This document shows positions 17,953 through 26,100 of a DNA stretch of 62,578 nucleotides, one piece after another. The notes under the pieces were generated by a model. It did not search any database. It was not told the DNA's origin and was given only the letters and a program-made list of their open reading frames with translations. The first letter of the stretch is position 1. Every line of letters starts with the position of its first letter. The DNA comes from Thermoplasmata archaeon (lineage in GTDB: Archaea > Thermoplasmatota > Thermoplasmata > Thermoplasmatales > GCA-001856825), in NCBI GenBank assembly GCA_021792355.1, contig JAJYUV010000007.1, positions 1-62,578 of the forward strand, read 5' to 3'. The position numbers were made by a program, and so were the translations under genes.

Positions 17953-18844
17953 ATGAACATTCTCGTGACAGGGGGTTCAGGATTCATTGGTAGGAATATT
18001 GTCAAATTGCTGAAGGAGCAGGGGGATACCGTTGCAACCCTTGACATGAAAGACAAGAATTCGATAGCTGACTACCACATAATATGCGATGTCAGGAACC
18101 GCCAGATAGTTGAGAAGGCCCTCAGCGGAATAGACTACGTTTATCACCTTGCGGCCGTAACGTCACCGCCGGAGTTCGAAAACCTTATGGGGGAGGGGTA
18201 CTACGTGAATGTGCTTGGTACTTACAACGTCCTTGCTGCAAGTCAGGCAAACAAGGTGAAGAGGGTCGTGATAGCTTCATCGTCATCTGTCTACGGCAAC
18301 ACTTCCAAAGCTGCTTCGGAAGATTCGTTACAGGAAAAGTACAACAACTTCTATCCCTTAACAAAGAGAATAAATGAGATGACTCTTAGTCTCTTCAACG
18401 ATTATTGCGTTGAGACGGTAGCCCTTAGGTATTTCAACACGTACGGACTGGGAGAGAACAGCAAAGGGGCCGTACTCTAGCGTGATATGGAAATTCATAG
18501 AAGGCATAAGAAAAGGGGAGCAACCGGTGATCTACGGGAATGGGAAACAGAGCAGAGACTTCATCTACGTATGTGACACTGCAAGAGCATCCGTCCTTGC
18601 AATGAAAAAAGAGAAGCAGGGAGAGGTCTACAACGTCGGTACAGGCAGATCTACTGATTTCAACACAATCTTTGGCATTGTAAAAGAGGAAATGAAGTAT
18701 GAAAAGGATGCTAAATACGTCCCAAACCCTCTAAAGAATTACCAGTTGTTCACGCAAGCAGATATTTCAAAAACTGCAAGAGAGCTTGGTTTCATCCCGG
18801 ATTACGGCATAAGGGAAATGGTACTCTCCTCAAGGAAGAAGTGA
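17953..18844 (+). pseudogene. NAD-dependent nucleotide-sugar epimerase with a single-base frameshift
   Basis: Extended SDR of the GalE type in two frames. The first carries TGGSGFIGRN, SSSSVYGN and the intact catalytic YPLTK, and ends at TAG 18478-18480. The second resumes at once with the expected continuation VIWKFIEGIRKGEQPVIYG, RDFIYV and YNVGTG. Removing one C from GGGGCC at 18470-18471 restores an uninterrupted protein of about 297 residues. ATG 17953 is preferred over the upstream TTG because it begins the Rossmann strand and has a TATA element about 28 bases upstream. Everything else is well preserved, so this is a very recent lesion, a sequencing error, or a phase-variable or recoded site. 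Confidence 0.85.
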
Positions 18845-18941
18845 TCTTATTTTTGTCGTGATGAATGAAATTCTAGGGATTTGATGATGAAAATATTGTT
18901 TTATGTAAGACTACACCGTTTTCTATTCTGATGATATTATT

Positions 18942-19261
18942 ATGCTGGAAACAATATCCGAAAAACCTACCACTTTATTGCGAAACACGTTCACCATTGT
19001 CATCTTAGCCTGTATCGGGAAGGAGTTATGCAATTTCATCACCACTAGGCAACGGAACTGGAAGGTAGTAGTATCGGTTGACAAAGTGATGGCATTGACA
19101 GCATGATTTCATCGTATTCCGCAACTTTCCCGTTTATTTCCGCGATGAAATCCAGCGAGAGGGGAATAGAGATAGCTGCTATCAGTAGGGTTCTCAATGT
19201 CATTGACTGTGATCACTTCATCTTAATGGAAGCTGACTCGAGTACGTCCTTCCGAAATTGA
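18942..19261 (+). pseudogene. relic of a GT2 (DPM1-like) glycosyltransferase
   Basis: Two frames together match the N-terminal third of the intact glycosyltransferase at 21891-22694. Here F-T-I-V-I-L-A is followed by KELCNFITTRQRNWKVVVSVD, against the intact VCSFINERKLPWNVILSID. After a frame change near 19085 comes DGIDSMISSYSATFPFISAM, then DCDHFILMEADSSTSF, against GNFVIILEADGALDF. An internal deletion is likely near KEL, and the C-terminal two thirds are gone. The surrounding 18845-18941 and 19262-19396 show nothing else. Confidence 0.75.
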
Positions 19262-19456
19262 AATCATCCTTCCTCAATTAAACGATTATCCTCTAGACCT
19301 TTTTCTTTATCTGAATTCGTATTCCTTCAAGCTTAATTTCACATTCGAGAAAATTCCTGCTCTTATCAAATAGTATCGTACAGCCGTGTGTGATGCTTGC
19401 TATTACACTATCTGCGGCTAATAAAGTTCAAATATGAATCATATTATACTCAGATA

Positions 19457-20221
19457 GTGTACACACATAAATTTTACGATTTCAATGTAATGGCAACTAG
19501 AAAGTCCGCTAATAAAATAGTAGATTTTGTTTTAGGACTTTACGAGCCACGCAGTGTAGTTGATGTCGGAGCATCAGGGGGGTTGTTCATAAAAGAATTT
19601 TTGGACCGTGGGATAGAGGATGTAATGGGAATAGATGGTCCTTGGATACCAGACGAGTTGGTCTGTATTCCGAAGAATAAGTTTGTAAGAAGAGACTTCA
19701 ATTCTCCACTGGGGTTAGATAGAAAGTTCGATATGGCGATTTGTCTAGAAGTGTTGGAACATCTCAATAAAGACCCCGCAATTTCCATCTTAAATGAAAT
19801 TGCGGGAATAAGCGATGTCATCCTGTTTTCAGCCGCAATTCCAGGACAGGGTGGTACCCACCATGTCAATGAGCAATGGCCGTCATTCTGGGCCGAAAAA
19901 CTGGAAATGCTTGGTTTCAAAGTCATAGATATTCGACCCTACCTATGGAACGACAACAACATCCTTCCCTGGTACAGACAAAACATTATCCTTTATGCGA
20001 GGGAACCATTTTACGAACAGATAAAAACGAGATTAGAAAGGTATACGCTAAAAGAACCCATCAATCTAATTCACCCAGAAATGCTATATTTTGGTCTTTT
20101 TAGCAATAAAGGTGGCTTCTTTACGCATTTTATAGAAAGAGTTAACGTATTTATCTCCAGGGCAACACGGTGGTACTTATTTCGTAGGAATAGGGAAATG
20201 TACTTTCCTAAGGATAAATGA
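19457..20221 (+). CDS. SAM-dependent methyltransferase (class I)
   Basis: About 254 residues. The SAM-binding motif VVDVGASGG, then the acidic loop GIDGPWIP, then a post-I motif FDMAICLEVLEHL, and SAAIPGQGGTHHVNEQWPS near the middle, define a class I methyltransferase subgroup common in polysaccharide clusters. The family normally begins with F-Y-D-x-x about 25 residues before motif I; the GTG at 19457 restores that, while the frame is open upstream to TTG 19397 and an ATG exists at 19490. It probably methylates a sugar or lipid-linked glycan; the exact acceptor is unknown. It sits between two glycosyltransferase relics/elements and is not obviously in an operon. Confidence 0.75.
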   Translation: MYTHKFYDFNVMATRKSANKIVDFVLGLYEPRSVVDVGASGGLFIKEFLDRGIEDVMGIDGPWIPDELVCIPKNKFVRRDFNSPLGLDRKFDMAICLEVLEHLNKDPAISILNEIAGISDVILFSAAIPGQGGTHHVNEQWPSFWAEKLEMLGFKVIDIRPYLWNDNNILPWYRQNIILYAREPFYEQIKTRLERYTLKEPINLIHPEMLYFGLFSNKGGFFTHFIERVNVFISRATRWYLFRRNREMYFPKDK

Positions 20222-20593
20222 TTTCAAGCTGCATCCAGCTCAATAAATAGTTTAATGTTTTCTGGTATAACCGAAATGAATGGCACTACTGACAGAGCGA
20301 ACATTTCATCGAACTAAGGAGCACGAATAAGGTGAGGGCCACAAAGAGCGTGTGAGATGTATCCATAGGGCTGTAGCTTGATTTTAGGCAGCTTCGCAGA
20401 TTTCGGGTTTTCCCTCACATAGCCCGTAAGAGGAATGATTGATGAGATAAGTAAGAGTCTACCCAAATTTACAATTAAGATATACTCTAAGTGACGATTA
20501 AAATGTTTTACGAAAGGGAAGCCATAGGATTTAGTTGAAGGTCAAGATTTGAGCATGGTAGGATTGCAAAGGAATCTAGGGGCGTACGATAGA
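20222..20593. other. intergenic region, no gene seen
   Basis: About 370 bases between the methyltransferase and the insertion sequence. Both strands are broken by stops and I recognise no protein or RNA. It ends in TAGA, one copy of the insertion sequence target duplication. Confidence 0.4.
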
Positions 20594-20609
20594 GGATTCC
20601 CAATAACCC
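20594..20609 (+). repeat. left terminal inverted repeat of the IS5-type element
   Basis: GGATTCCCAATAACCC, the exact reverse complement of 21830-21845. Confidence 0.85.
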
Positions 20610-20646
20610 CATACTTTACCACATCTGGTCATAATAATCTCTTTTC

Positions 20647-21699
20647 ATGAGTCCGATATTGTTGTCTACGGACCTGGTGAATTATGGGCTCAGAGAGAGG
20701 TACGAGCAGCTCAAGAAGCGTGGAGATAAGCTTGCGGAAATCAAGAACGTCATAGACTGGGAGAGCCTGAGACCTCTGCTCAAGGATCTTTTTACAAACG
20801 ACACTGAGCAGGGACGAAGACCGAACTACGATGAGATACTGATGGTCAAGATTCTCTTTCTCCAGAGCATATACAACATAGTTGACGAATCAATGGAGAC
20901 GGAGATGTATGACAGCGTTAGGTTCATCAACTTCCTCGACTACCCTGAAAGTGTGCCGGACCAGAACACGATATGGCTATTCAGGGAGAGGCTGTCCAAG
21001 ACTGGCAAGGACAAAGCAATCTGGAAGGAGATATGGAGACAGTTCAGGGAGAAGGGCATAACGGTGAAGAACGGCACAATTTAACACGCAACATTCATCA
21101 CTTCCGATCCAGGTCATAGGAGAAAGGAGAAGCCCGATATGGTCGATCCGCAGATGCCTCCTGTCAGTAGTGGGAAGGATTATCCTGGCCCTGAAAAGAA
21201 GACAGAGGAAGTGAAGTCTGCCTTGATAGACGAAAGGAAGCATTCATTGACAAGAAGGTCCAAGGACGGGGGCTGGACTGAGAAGAATTCAAGGTCATAC
21301 TTCGGTTATAAGCTTCACACAGTTCAGGGAGTGGAGAACGACATGATTGCAAACTATTCAGTTACTACCGCATCATTACACGACTCCCAGAGGGACCTCT
21401 CTATCCCAGGAATAGTGAACTACAAAGACAAAGCGTATTTCGGAGTCGAGAGTAGGGGTATTGATGCGGCAATGGATAGAGCTGTAAGAGGGCACAAGCT
21501 TCCTATAGAATCCATAAGGAGGAATCTAAGGATAACGAGGAAGAGGTCGAGGGGTGAGAGACCATATTCCGTTATGAAGAGGACCTTCCATGGTGGACAT
21601 ACTTTCGTCACCACTGTTCCAAGGGTGAGGGTCAAGGCCATGTTCATGTGCTTAGCGCACAATCTTTTTCAACTTATTGTCCCTCGAAAGGAGGGGTAA
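20647..21699 (+). pseudogene. IS5-family transposase with one nonsense mutation
   Basis: The frame from ATG 20647 encodes an N-terminal domain with MVKILFLQSIYNIVDE and DQNTIWLFRERL. It stops at TAA 21082-21084 and continues in the same frame with HATFITSDPGHRRK and the catalytic half (YFGYKLHTVQG, then ERPYSVMKRTFHGGH). The usual sequence there is G-T-I-Q-x-A-T-F, so a CAA to TAA change explains the stop. Otherwise about 350 residues are intact, with DDE-type motifs of the IS5 family. The element may move only if another copy supplies transposase. Confidence 0.85.
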
Positions 21700-21829
21700 G
21701 ATAGCTTCAGCTGTCCCAGTTAGCTGAAAAATAGAAGGAAATCTGCAGGAAATTGGGGTAAGTACAGGGCAATAACAGTATTTCTTATGACCTCAATCAG
21801 ACAAGGATGCATATCATAGAAAATTTATA

Positions 21830-21845
21830 GGGTTATTGGGAATCC
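21830..21845 (-). repeat. right terminal inverted repeat of the IS5-type element
   Basis: GGGTTATTGGGAATCC on the forward strand, the exact reverse complement of 20594-20609, followed by the TAGA direct repeat. Confidence 0.85.
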
Positions 21846-21890
21846 TAGATAATATATTAATACCAGCACGTATATTCATTTCTCTGTCAA

Positions 21891-22694
21891 GTGAACTACG
21901 TGTTACGTGATGCCCCAGTCCAGAACAATAATCTGCTAAATGAAAGAATTTCGATAATCATTCCCGCTTATAATGAAGAGAAGAGAATAAAACCAATATT
22001 AAACGAAGTTTGTTCGTTCATTAATGAGAGGAAATTGCCTTGGAATGTTATTCTGTCAATAGATGGAACGGATGGAACTGAAACGATAGCAAACGAATTC
22101 TCTTACCAGTTTGGATTTATACGAATTCTTAAATCTGATTCGAGAAGTGGATATGGAGGAGCGATCAAGAGAGCAGTAAAGGAGGTTACAGGAAACTTTG
22201 TCATCATTCTAGAAGCAGATGGAGCACTTGATTTTTCCGTCGTAGTAGATAATTTATATTGGTTGAATAATTACGACATAGTAAACTTCAACAGACACGC
22301 GAATAAAGAAAACAAAATACCACTGACTAGGAGGCTTCTGAGCAAGGGGTACAACCTCTTCATAGAGCAACTCTTTGACTTAGATGTTACGGATGTTCAA
22401 GGAGGGTACAAGATGCTCAGAACAGAGGCTGCTAAAGCCCTCTTCAAGAAGATTACCATTACTGGTGGTTTCTTCCAGGCGGCCCTGTTCTTTTATTCAA
22501 AAAGACTCAAGTTTACTGTGAAAGAGGTGAGGGTTCCGTACAGACATATTGGGGGCAGCAAATTTGACATAGGGCGCATGATTATGGGCGGATTGGTATC
22601 GGGTTTGGCTCTTCGGATAAGAAATTCTCGGTTCTACCGTTATGTCCCCAAGGAATTTGTTAATTTATACTATAAAAAATTTAGATGGATTTAA
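21891..22694 (+). CDS. GT2 glycosyltransferase, polyprenyl-phosphate sugar synthase-like
   Basis: A 267-residue GT-A glycosyltransferase of the DPM1/ArnC-like type, which transfers a hexose from a nucleotide sugar to a polyprenyl (dolichyl) phosphate at the membrane. It has ISIIIPAYNEEKRI, SIDGTDGTE, the nucleotide/metal region LEADGALD (E in place of the first D of the usual DAD), and VQGGYKMLRTEAA near residue 175. There is no C-terminal membrane domain. The GTG start at 21891 has a TATA element (AATATATTAA) about 35 bases upstream, so the leader is short. A decayed homologue lies at 18942-19261, separated by the methyltransferase and the IS. Confidence 0.82.
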   Translation: MNYVLRDAPVQNNNLLNERISIIIPAYNEEKRIKPILNEVCSFINERKLPWNVILSIDGTDGTETIANEFSYQFGFIRILKSDSRSGYGGAIKRAVKEVTGNFVIILEADGALDFSVVVDNLYWLNNYDIVNFNRHANKENKIPLTRRLLSKGYNLFIEQLFDLDVTDVQGGYKMLRTEAAKALFKKITITGGFFQAALFFYSKRLKFTVKEVRVPYRHIGGSKFDIGRMIMGGLVSGLALRIRNSRFYRYVPKEFVNLYYKKFRWI

Positions 22695-22750
22695 GATTTT
22701 AATTCTCAGATGGAGAGTAACTTAATTGCACATCTTTCGACCTGTTCTAT

Positions 22751-23917
22751 TCAGATTAGCAATTTCTTTATTTTTGTCACAAAATCCTGGAAGGCCCTAT
22801 TCGGTTCGATCATTCTTTTGTTCTCACGGATTTGATTCTTGAGGACATTTTCAACCGCACGAACAATATCTTGGACTTTGAAATCAGTAGGAATGAAATG
22901 AATCTTATCGTACCCTTGCGTTTGTTCTATGTATTCTTCAAATTCCGGGACTACAACATGCAATCCAAAAAGCATTGCCACTGAGAGTACACCAGAGAAG
23001 CCGCCTGGGATTAGGTATGGCAGAACAATTATGTCAGCATTAAGAAAAAGTGAGTACAGGTCAATTTCATCGACGTACTGCATTCTCTTATCGACGAATG
23101 TGGAATATTCACTTAGAGTTTTTTCAAACTCTTCTTTGTAAGATGGGAAATGAATATTTACATCTCCAGCTACAGTTACGTTAATCTTTAACCCTAAATT
23201 CTTTATTGTCTTGACTGCATCAAGAGCTTTGGAAACATCTTTCTGGGGGCCCCAGAATCCATATAGGAGAAGGGATGGTTCTGATACCCTGCAAGTTTTT
23301 TCTAAACGGTCTGATCGTAACTGGCCATTGAGATACAAAGTAGTAAATCCCCCAATTCCATCGGGTTTCAAATAATCGGTTCTGGCCCATTGAATAATCT
23401 CTTTAATTCTATCTGCATACAGTTTTATCAGGAAGTAAACATTGCAGGTGGCAAACATCTTTCGTTCGATGAGCTTTATTGCGATCGACTTAGCTGTATC
23501 TAAAGAGGTTGAGTAACCCAGTTTCCTTACATCGTTCAGGTAGGGTGAATTGTGATATAGAATTGAAACCTTAATCCGATAGAATCTTGACCAGATTATC
23601 GGCATCAGCAGGTAAAGCAAATTGGGAATAATCTTGCTCCCCTGTGACGTTGGCATTGAGTTAACTAAGACTCTTCCATAGTTGCCTCGCACTATTGCCT
23701 TGTGGAGACGAAAATAACTTGTGTTTACATCTGGGTCAATGATTGGAATTGTACTCACTTTTTCAGAAAATGCAATATCTCCTCCAGTATGAAGATGTGT
23801 ATACACATCCACTTTCTCAACGTCCTGCATTTCCTGAAGGGAAAGCACGATCGGCGTTCCAGTGTCCTGAAGCATTTTCCCGTAACCAAAAATGTTACTT
23901 ATTACTGCTACCTTCAT
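22751..23917 (-). CDS. glycosyltransferase (GT-B, GT4-like)
   Basis: A 388-residue GT-B-fold glycosyltransferase. It begins MKVAVISNIFGYGK; the C-terminal nucleotide-sugar domain begins near SLLLYGFWGPQKDVSKAL and includes LPYLIPGGFSGVLSVAM, the position of the usual E-x7-E region, though here without the typical glutamates. No membrane helix is present. It is isolated, with its own upstream region. A 78-residue fragment at 30410 starts with the same kind of N-terminus, so this gene had a relative in the island. Donor and acceptor are unknown. Confidence 0.75.
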   Translation of the reverse strand: MKVAVISNIFGYGKMLQDTGTPIVLSLQEMQDVEKVDVYTHLHTGGDIAFSEKVSTIPIIDPDVNTSYFRLHKAIVRGNYGRVLVNSMPTSQGSKIIPNLLYLLMPIIWSRFYRIKVSILYHNSPYLNDVRKLGYSTSLDTAKSIAIKLIERKMFATCNVYFLIKLYADRIKEIIQWARTDYLKPDGIGGFTTLYLNGQLRSDRLEKTCRVSEPSLLLYGFWGPQKDVSKALDAVKTIKNLGLKINVTVAGDVNIHFPSYKEEFEKTLSEYSTFVDKRMQYVDEIDLYSLFLNADIIVLPYLIPGGFSGVLSVAMLFGLHVVVPEFEEYIEQTQGYDKIHFIPTDFKVQDIVRAVENVLKNQIRENKRMIEPNRAFQDFVTKIKKLLI

Positions 23918-24135
23918 AATCGCTTGTCATATTAACAATACTGTATTTAGAATATTTGGACCGGTACATAGAGGAGAGATAAGTAGTAATATTAAAGAAT
24001 CTTCTTTAAGGTACTTGAAGAAATTTCTTCCTTTACTCTCAGAGTGTGAGAAGTAGATCGTAATTAGTTCACTAATAATAACCGGTTTATGAAGTGCAAT
24101 TTTATTAGATAGTTGTGTATAGTGCTGGGAATGAA

Positions 24136-24804
24136 ATGGACACCCTAGACAGGTCCGCAGTGTTAAGAATAGCATCGAGAATTCTACATCCTCACGGTCA
24201 AATTGCATTTCTAAGCAATCTAGAGAATGAGGTCAGGTTGCTAGATGTTGGATGCGGAAATAGGTCTTGTATTACAAAAGCAGTGAAACCTTCATGTATA
24301 TACACGTGCGTAGACATCATGGAATACGACCCTAAGTTTCACTGCACAGATCATTACATTCACGCGTTACCTTTGGAATTCAGCGACAGATTGTTAGCCT
24401 TGGATAATCAGTATGACGCAGTTATCTCGTCGCACAATCTTGAGCATTGCTTTGACAGGTATAAAACATTAGAAGCAATGCTTAAGTTGGTGAGACAGGG
24501 TGGCATGCTTTATCTTTCATTCCCATCAGAGAAGACAGTCAATTTCCCTAAAAGGAGAGGAACGCTAAATTATTATGACGACTCAACGCACCAGGGAGTG
24601 CCTCCAGAATATTACAAGATAGTGCAGAAAATTGAAAGATCAGGCTATAAAATCCTATTTTCTACTCCTAGCGACAAGCCTAAATTTTCTTGGGTTGTAG
24701 GTTTGCTAATGGAGCCTTATTCTCGCATACGCAAAAGAGTCACAATTGGAACGTGGCAATATTACGGCTTTGAGGCAATAATAATTGCGAAGAAATTGAC
24801 ATAG
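24136..24804 (+). CDS. SAM-dependent methyltransferase
   Basis: About 222 residues, class I methyltransferase (Methyltransf_11/25-like). Motif I is LLDVGCGNRS, the acidic residue is in CVDIMEYD, and AVISSHNLEHCFDRYKTLEA then GGMLYLSFPSEK are the later core strands. ATG 24136 is chosen because TTTTATTAG lies about 30 bases upstream and the region GGGAATGAA may help ribosome binding; the open frame also allows GTG 24115. It converges with the glycosyltransferase at 24841. Substrate unknown, presumably a sugar in the same glycan. Confidence 0.75.
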   Translation: MDTLDRSAVLRIASRILHPHGQIAFLSNLENEVRLLDVGCGNRSCITKAVKPSCIYTCVDIMEYDPKFHCTDHYIHALPLEFSDRLLALDNQYDAVISSHNLEHCFDRYKTLEAMLKLVRQGGMLYLSFPSEKTVNFPKRRGTLNYYDDSTHQGVPPEYYKIVQKIERSGYKILFSTPSDKPKFSWVVGLLMEPYSRIRKRVTIGTWQYYGFEAIIIAKKLT

Positions 24805-24840
24805 ATTCTATTTATAGTGGGCATTGAGTTGCTAAACCGT

Positions 24841-26100
24841 TTACGGCTTTATCTCACTCCTGCTTCTAAGTGATAATGCTTGTAAATAAATCTCAACAGT
24901 ATGCTTGACCGTGTCCACAAGTCGGAGTTTCTCTTCCTGTATCATTTGTCTACCATTTTCAGTGAGCGTTCTTATCTTAAGGTCATCTCCTGTTATAGTG
25001 AGTATTCTACTAAATATCCCTTGAGATGAGAACGGATTAAAGACCAGGCCGCTATTGTATTTCTTAATAATTTCAGATGTTCCAGCAAATTCAGAAACAG
25101 CAACAGGAATTCCACAGCTAATTGCTTCAAGTGCTACCCTACCGAATCCTTCTGCCTTGTCAATTGATGGAAGGATCAGAAAACTGGATTTGCAGATTTC
25201 ACTTATGAGATCACCGTTAGATAGATTTCCCAGAAAATTAACGCCTTTTAACCCAGCCTTCTCGACGGATTTTTCGTATTCGACTTTCTTGTTCCCATCA
25301 CCCACTAGTATCAATGATATCAAATCACCTGAGAACAGATCCTTCTCCTGACCTGCCATTTCAATCAACCGTCCTATCCCCTTGTATTTATGGGAGTCAT
25401 CCAACCTTGCAACGCAGATAACCCTGCACCTTTCTAGTTTACGTTCTGCAAAATTATCGCATCTGTATTTGGACGTGTCTATACCATTAAATCTGAAGAG
25501 CGATAGTTTAGAAGGATTTAATCCAATTGAAAGAAAATTGTTCCTATCTCTCTCAGTCTGCACCAATATTTTATCCACGAGACGAAATGTCGAAATGGCC
25601 TGCATTTTGTCTATTGTCCTGCCTAACGGTACCACGTGGTCGGCGTGGTACGTTAGTATTACTGGAAAATGTAGCATTTTTAGGAGCAAAATCAAAAAAT
25701 TTTCCCCACCGCTCTGATAGTTGATATGGAAGACATCTGGTTTAAATTTCTTTAATATATTTGGTATCTCGAGAAAATTGATGTTAAGACCCTTTATCGA
25801 CAACGGCTTACTTAGTTGATACACATCAAAAGGGAAGTCGCTTTCGGTATCTGCCTTAGTTGCAGTAATCACCCCTACTTGATGGCCCTGCCTTGAGAGT
25901 TCGGTTGCCAAATCTAGACAGTAGTTCTCGCTCCCTCCAGTGGAGGGAAAGAAATAATCAGAATAAATCAAGACCCTGAGTCTCTCATTCTCTACGCCTC
26001 TTTTCTGCTCAGATGTAACCTCCGTTCTTAGTACGTTTTCACTCTCCGTGATGCTTTGACCTTGGATATCTTTTAATTCGGACGGCATCATTTCTGACAT
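24841..26100 (-). CDS. GT4 family glycosyltransferase
   Basis: A 419-residue GT-B glycosyltransferase. The N-terminal acceptor domain has YFFPSTGGSENYCLDLATEL, and the C-terminal donor domain has VARLDDSHKYKGIGRLIE and the hallmark KAEGFGRVALEAISCGIPV (E-x7-E). A roughly 35-residue charged extension precedes the first strand. It is the last gene of a four-gene operon; its ATG overlaps the stop of the upstream membrane protein in the form TAATG. Retaining transfer from an NDP-sugar to a lipid-linked glycan is the likely job. Confidence 0.85.
   Translation of the reverse strand: MSEMMPSELKDIQGQSITESENVLRTEVTSEQKRGVENERLRVLIYSDYFFPSTGGSENYCLDLATELSRQGHQVGVITATKADTESDFPFDVYQLSKPLSIKGLNINFLEIPNILKKFKPDVFHINYQSGGENFLILLLKMLHFPVILTYHADHVVPLGRTIDKMQAISTFRLVDKILVQTERDRNNFLSIGLNPSKLSLFRFNGIDTSKYRCDNFAERKLERCRVICVARLDDSHKYKGIGRLIEMAGQEKDLFSGDLISLILVGDGNKKVEYEKSVEKAGLKGVNFLGNLSNGDLISEICKSSFLILPSIDKAEGFGRVALEAISCGIPVAVSEFAGTSEIIKKYNSGLVFNPFSSQGIFSRILTITGDDLKIRTLTENGRQMIQEEKLRLVDTVKHTVEIYLQALSLRSRSEIKP

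Larger units (their letters stand above)
20594..21845 (+). mobile_element. complete IS5-type insertion sequence (1252 bp)
   Basis: The element is bounded by perfect 16-bp inverted repeats (20594-20609 and 21830-21845) and by a 4-bp direct repeat TAGA on both sides (20590-20593 and 21846-21849), matching IS5-type transposition. One transposase gene fills it, broken by a single stop codon. It lies just upstream of a glycosyltransferase gene whose promoter begins immediately outside the right end. Confidence 0.85.
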
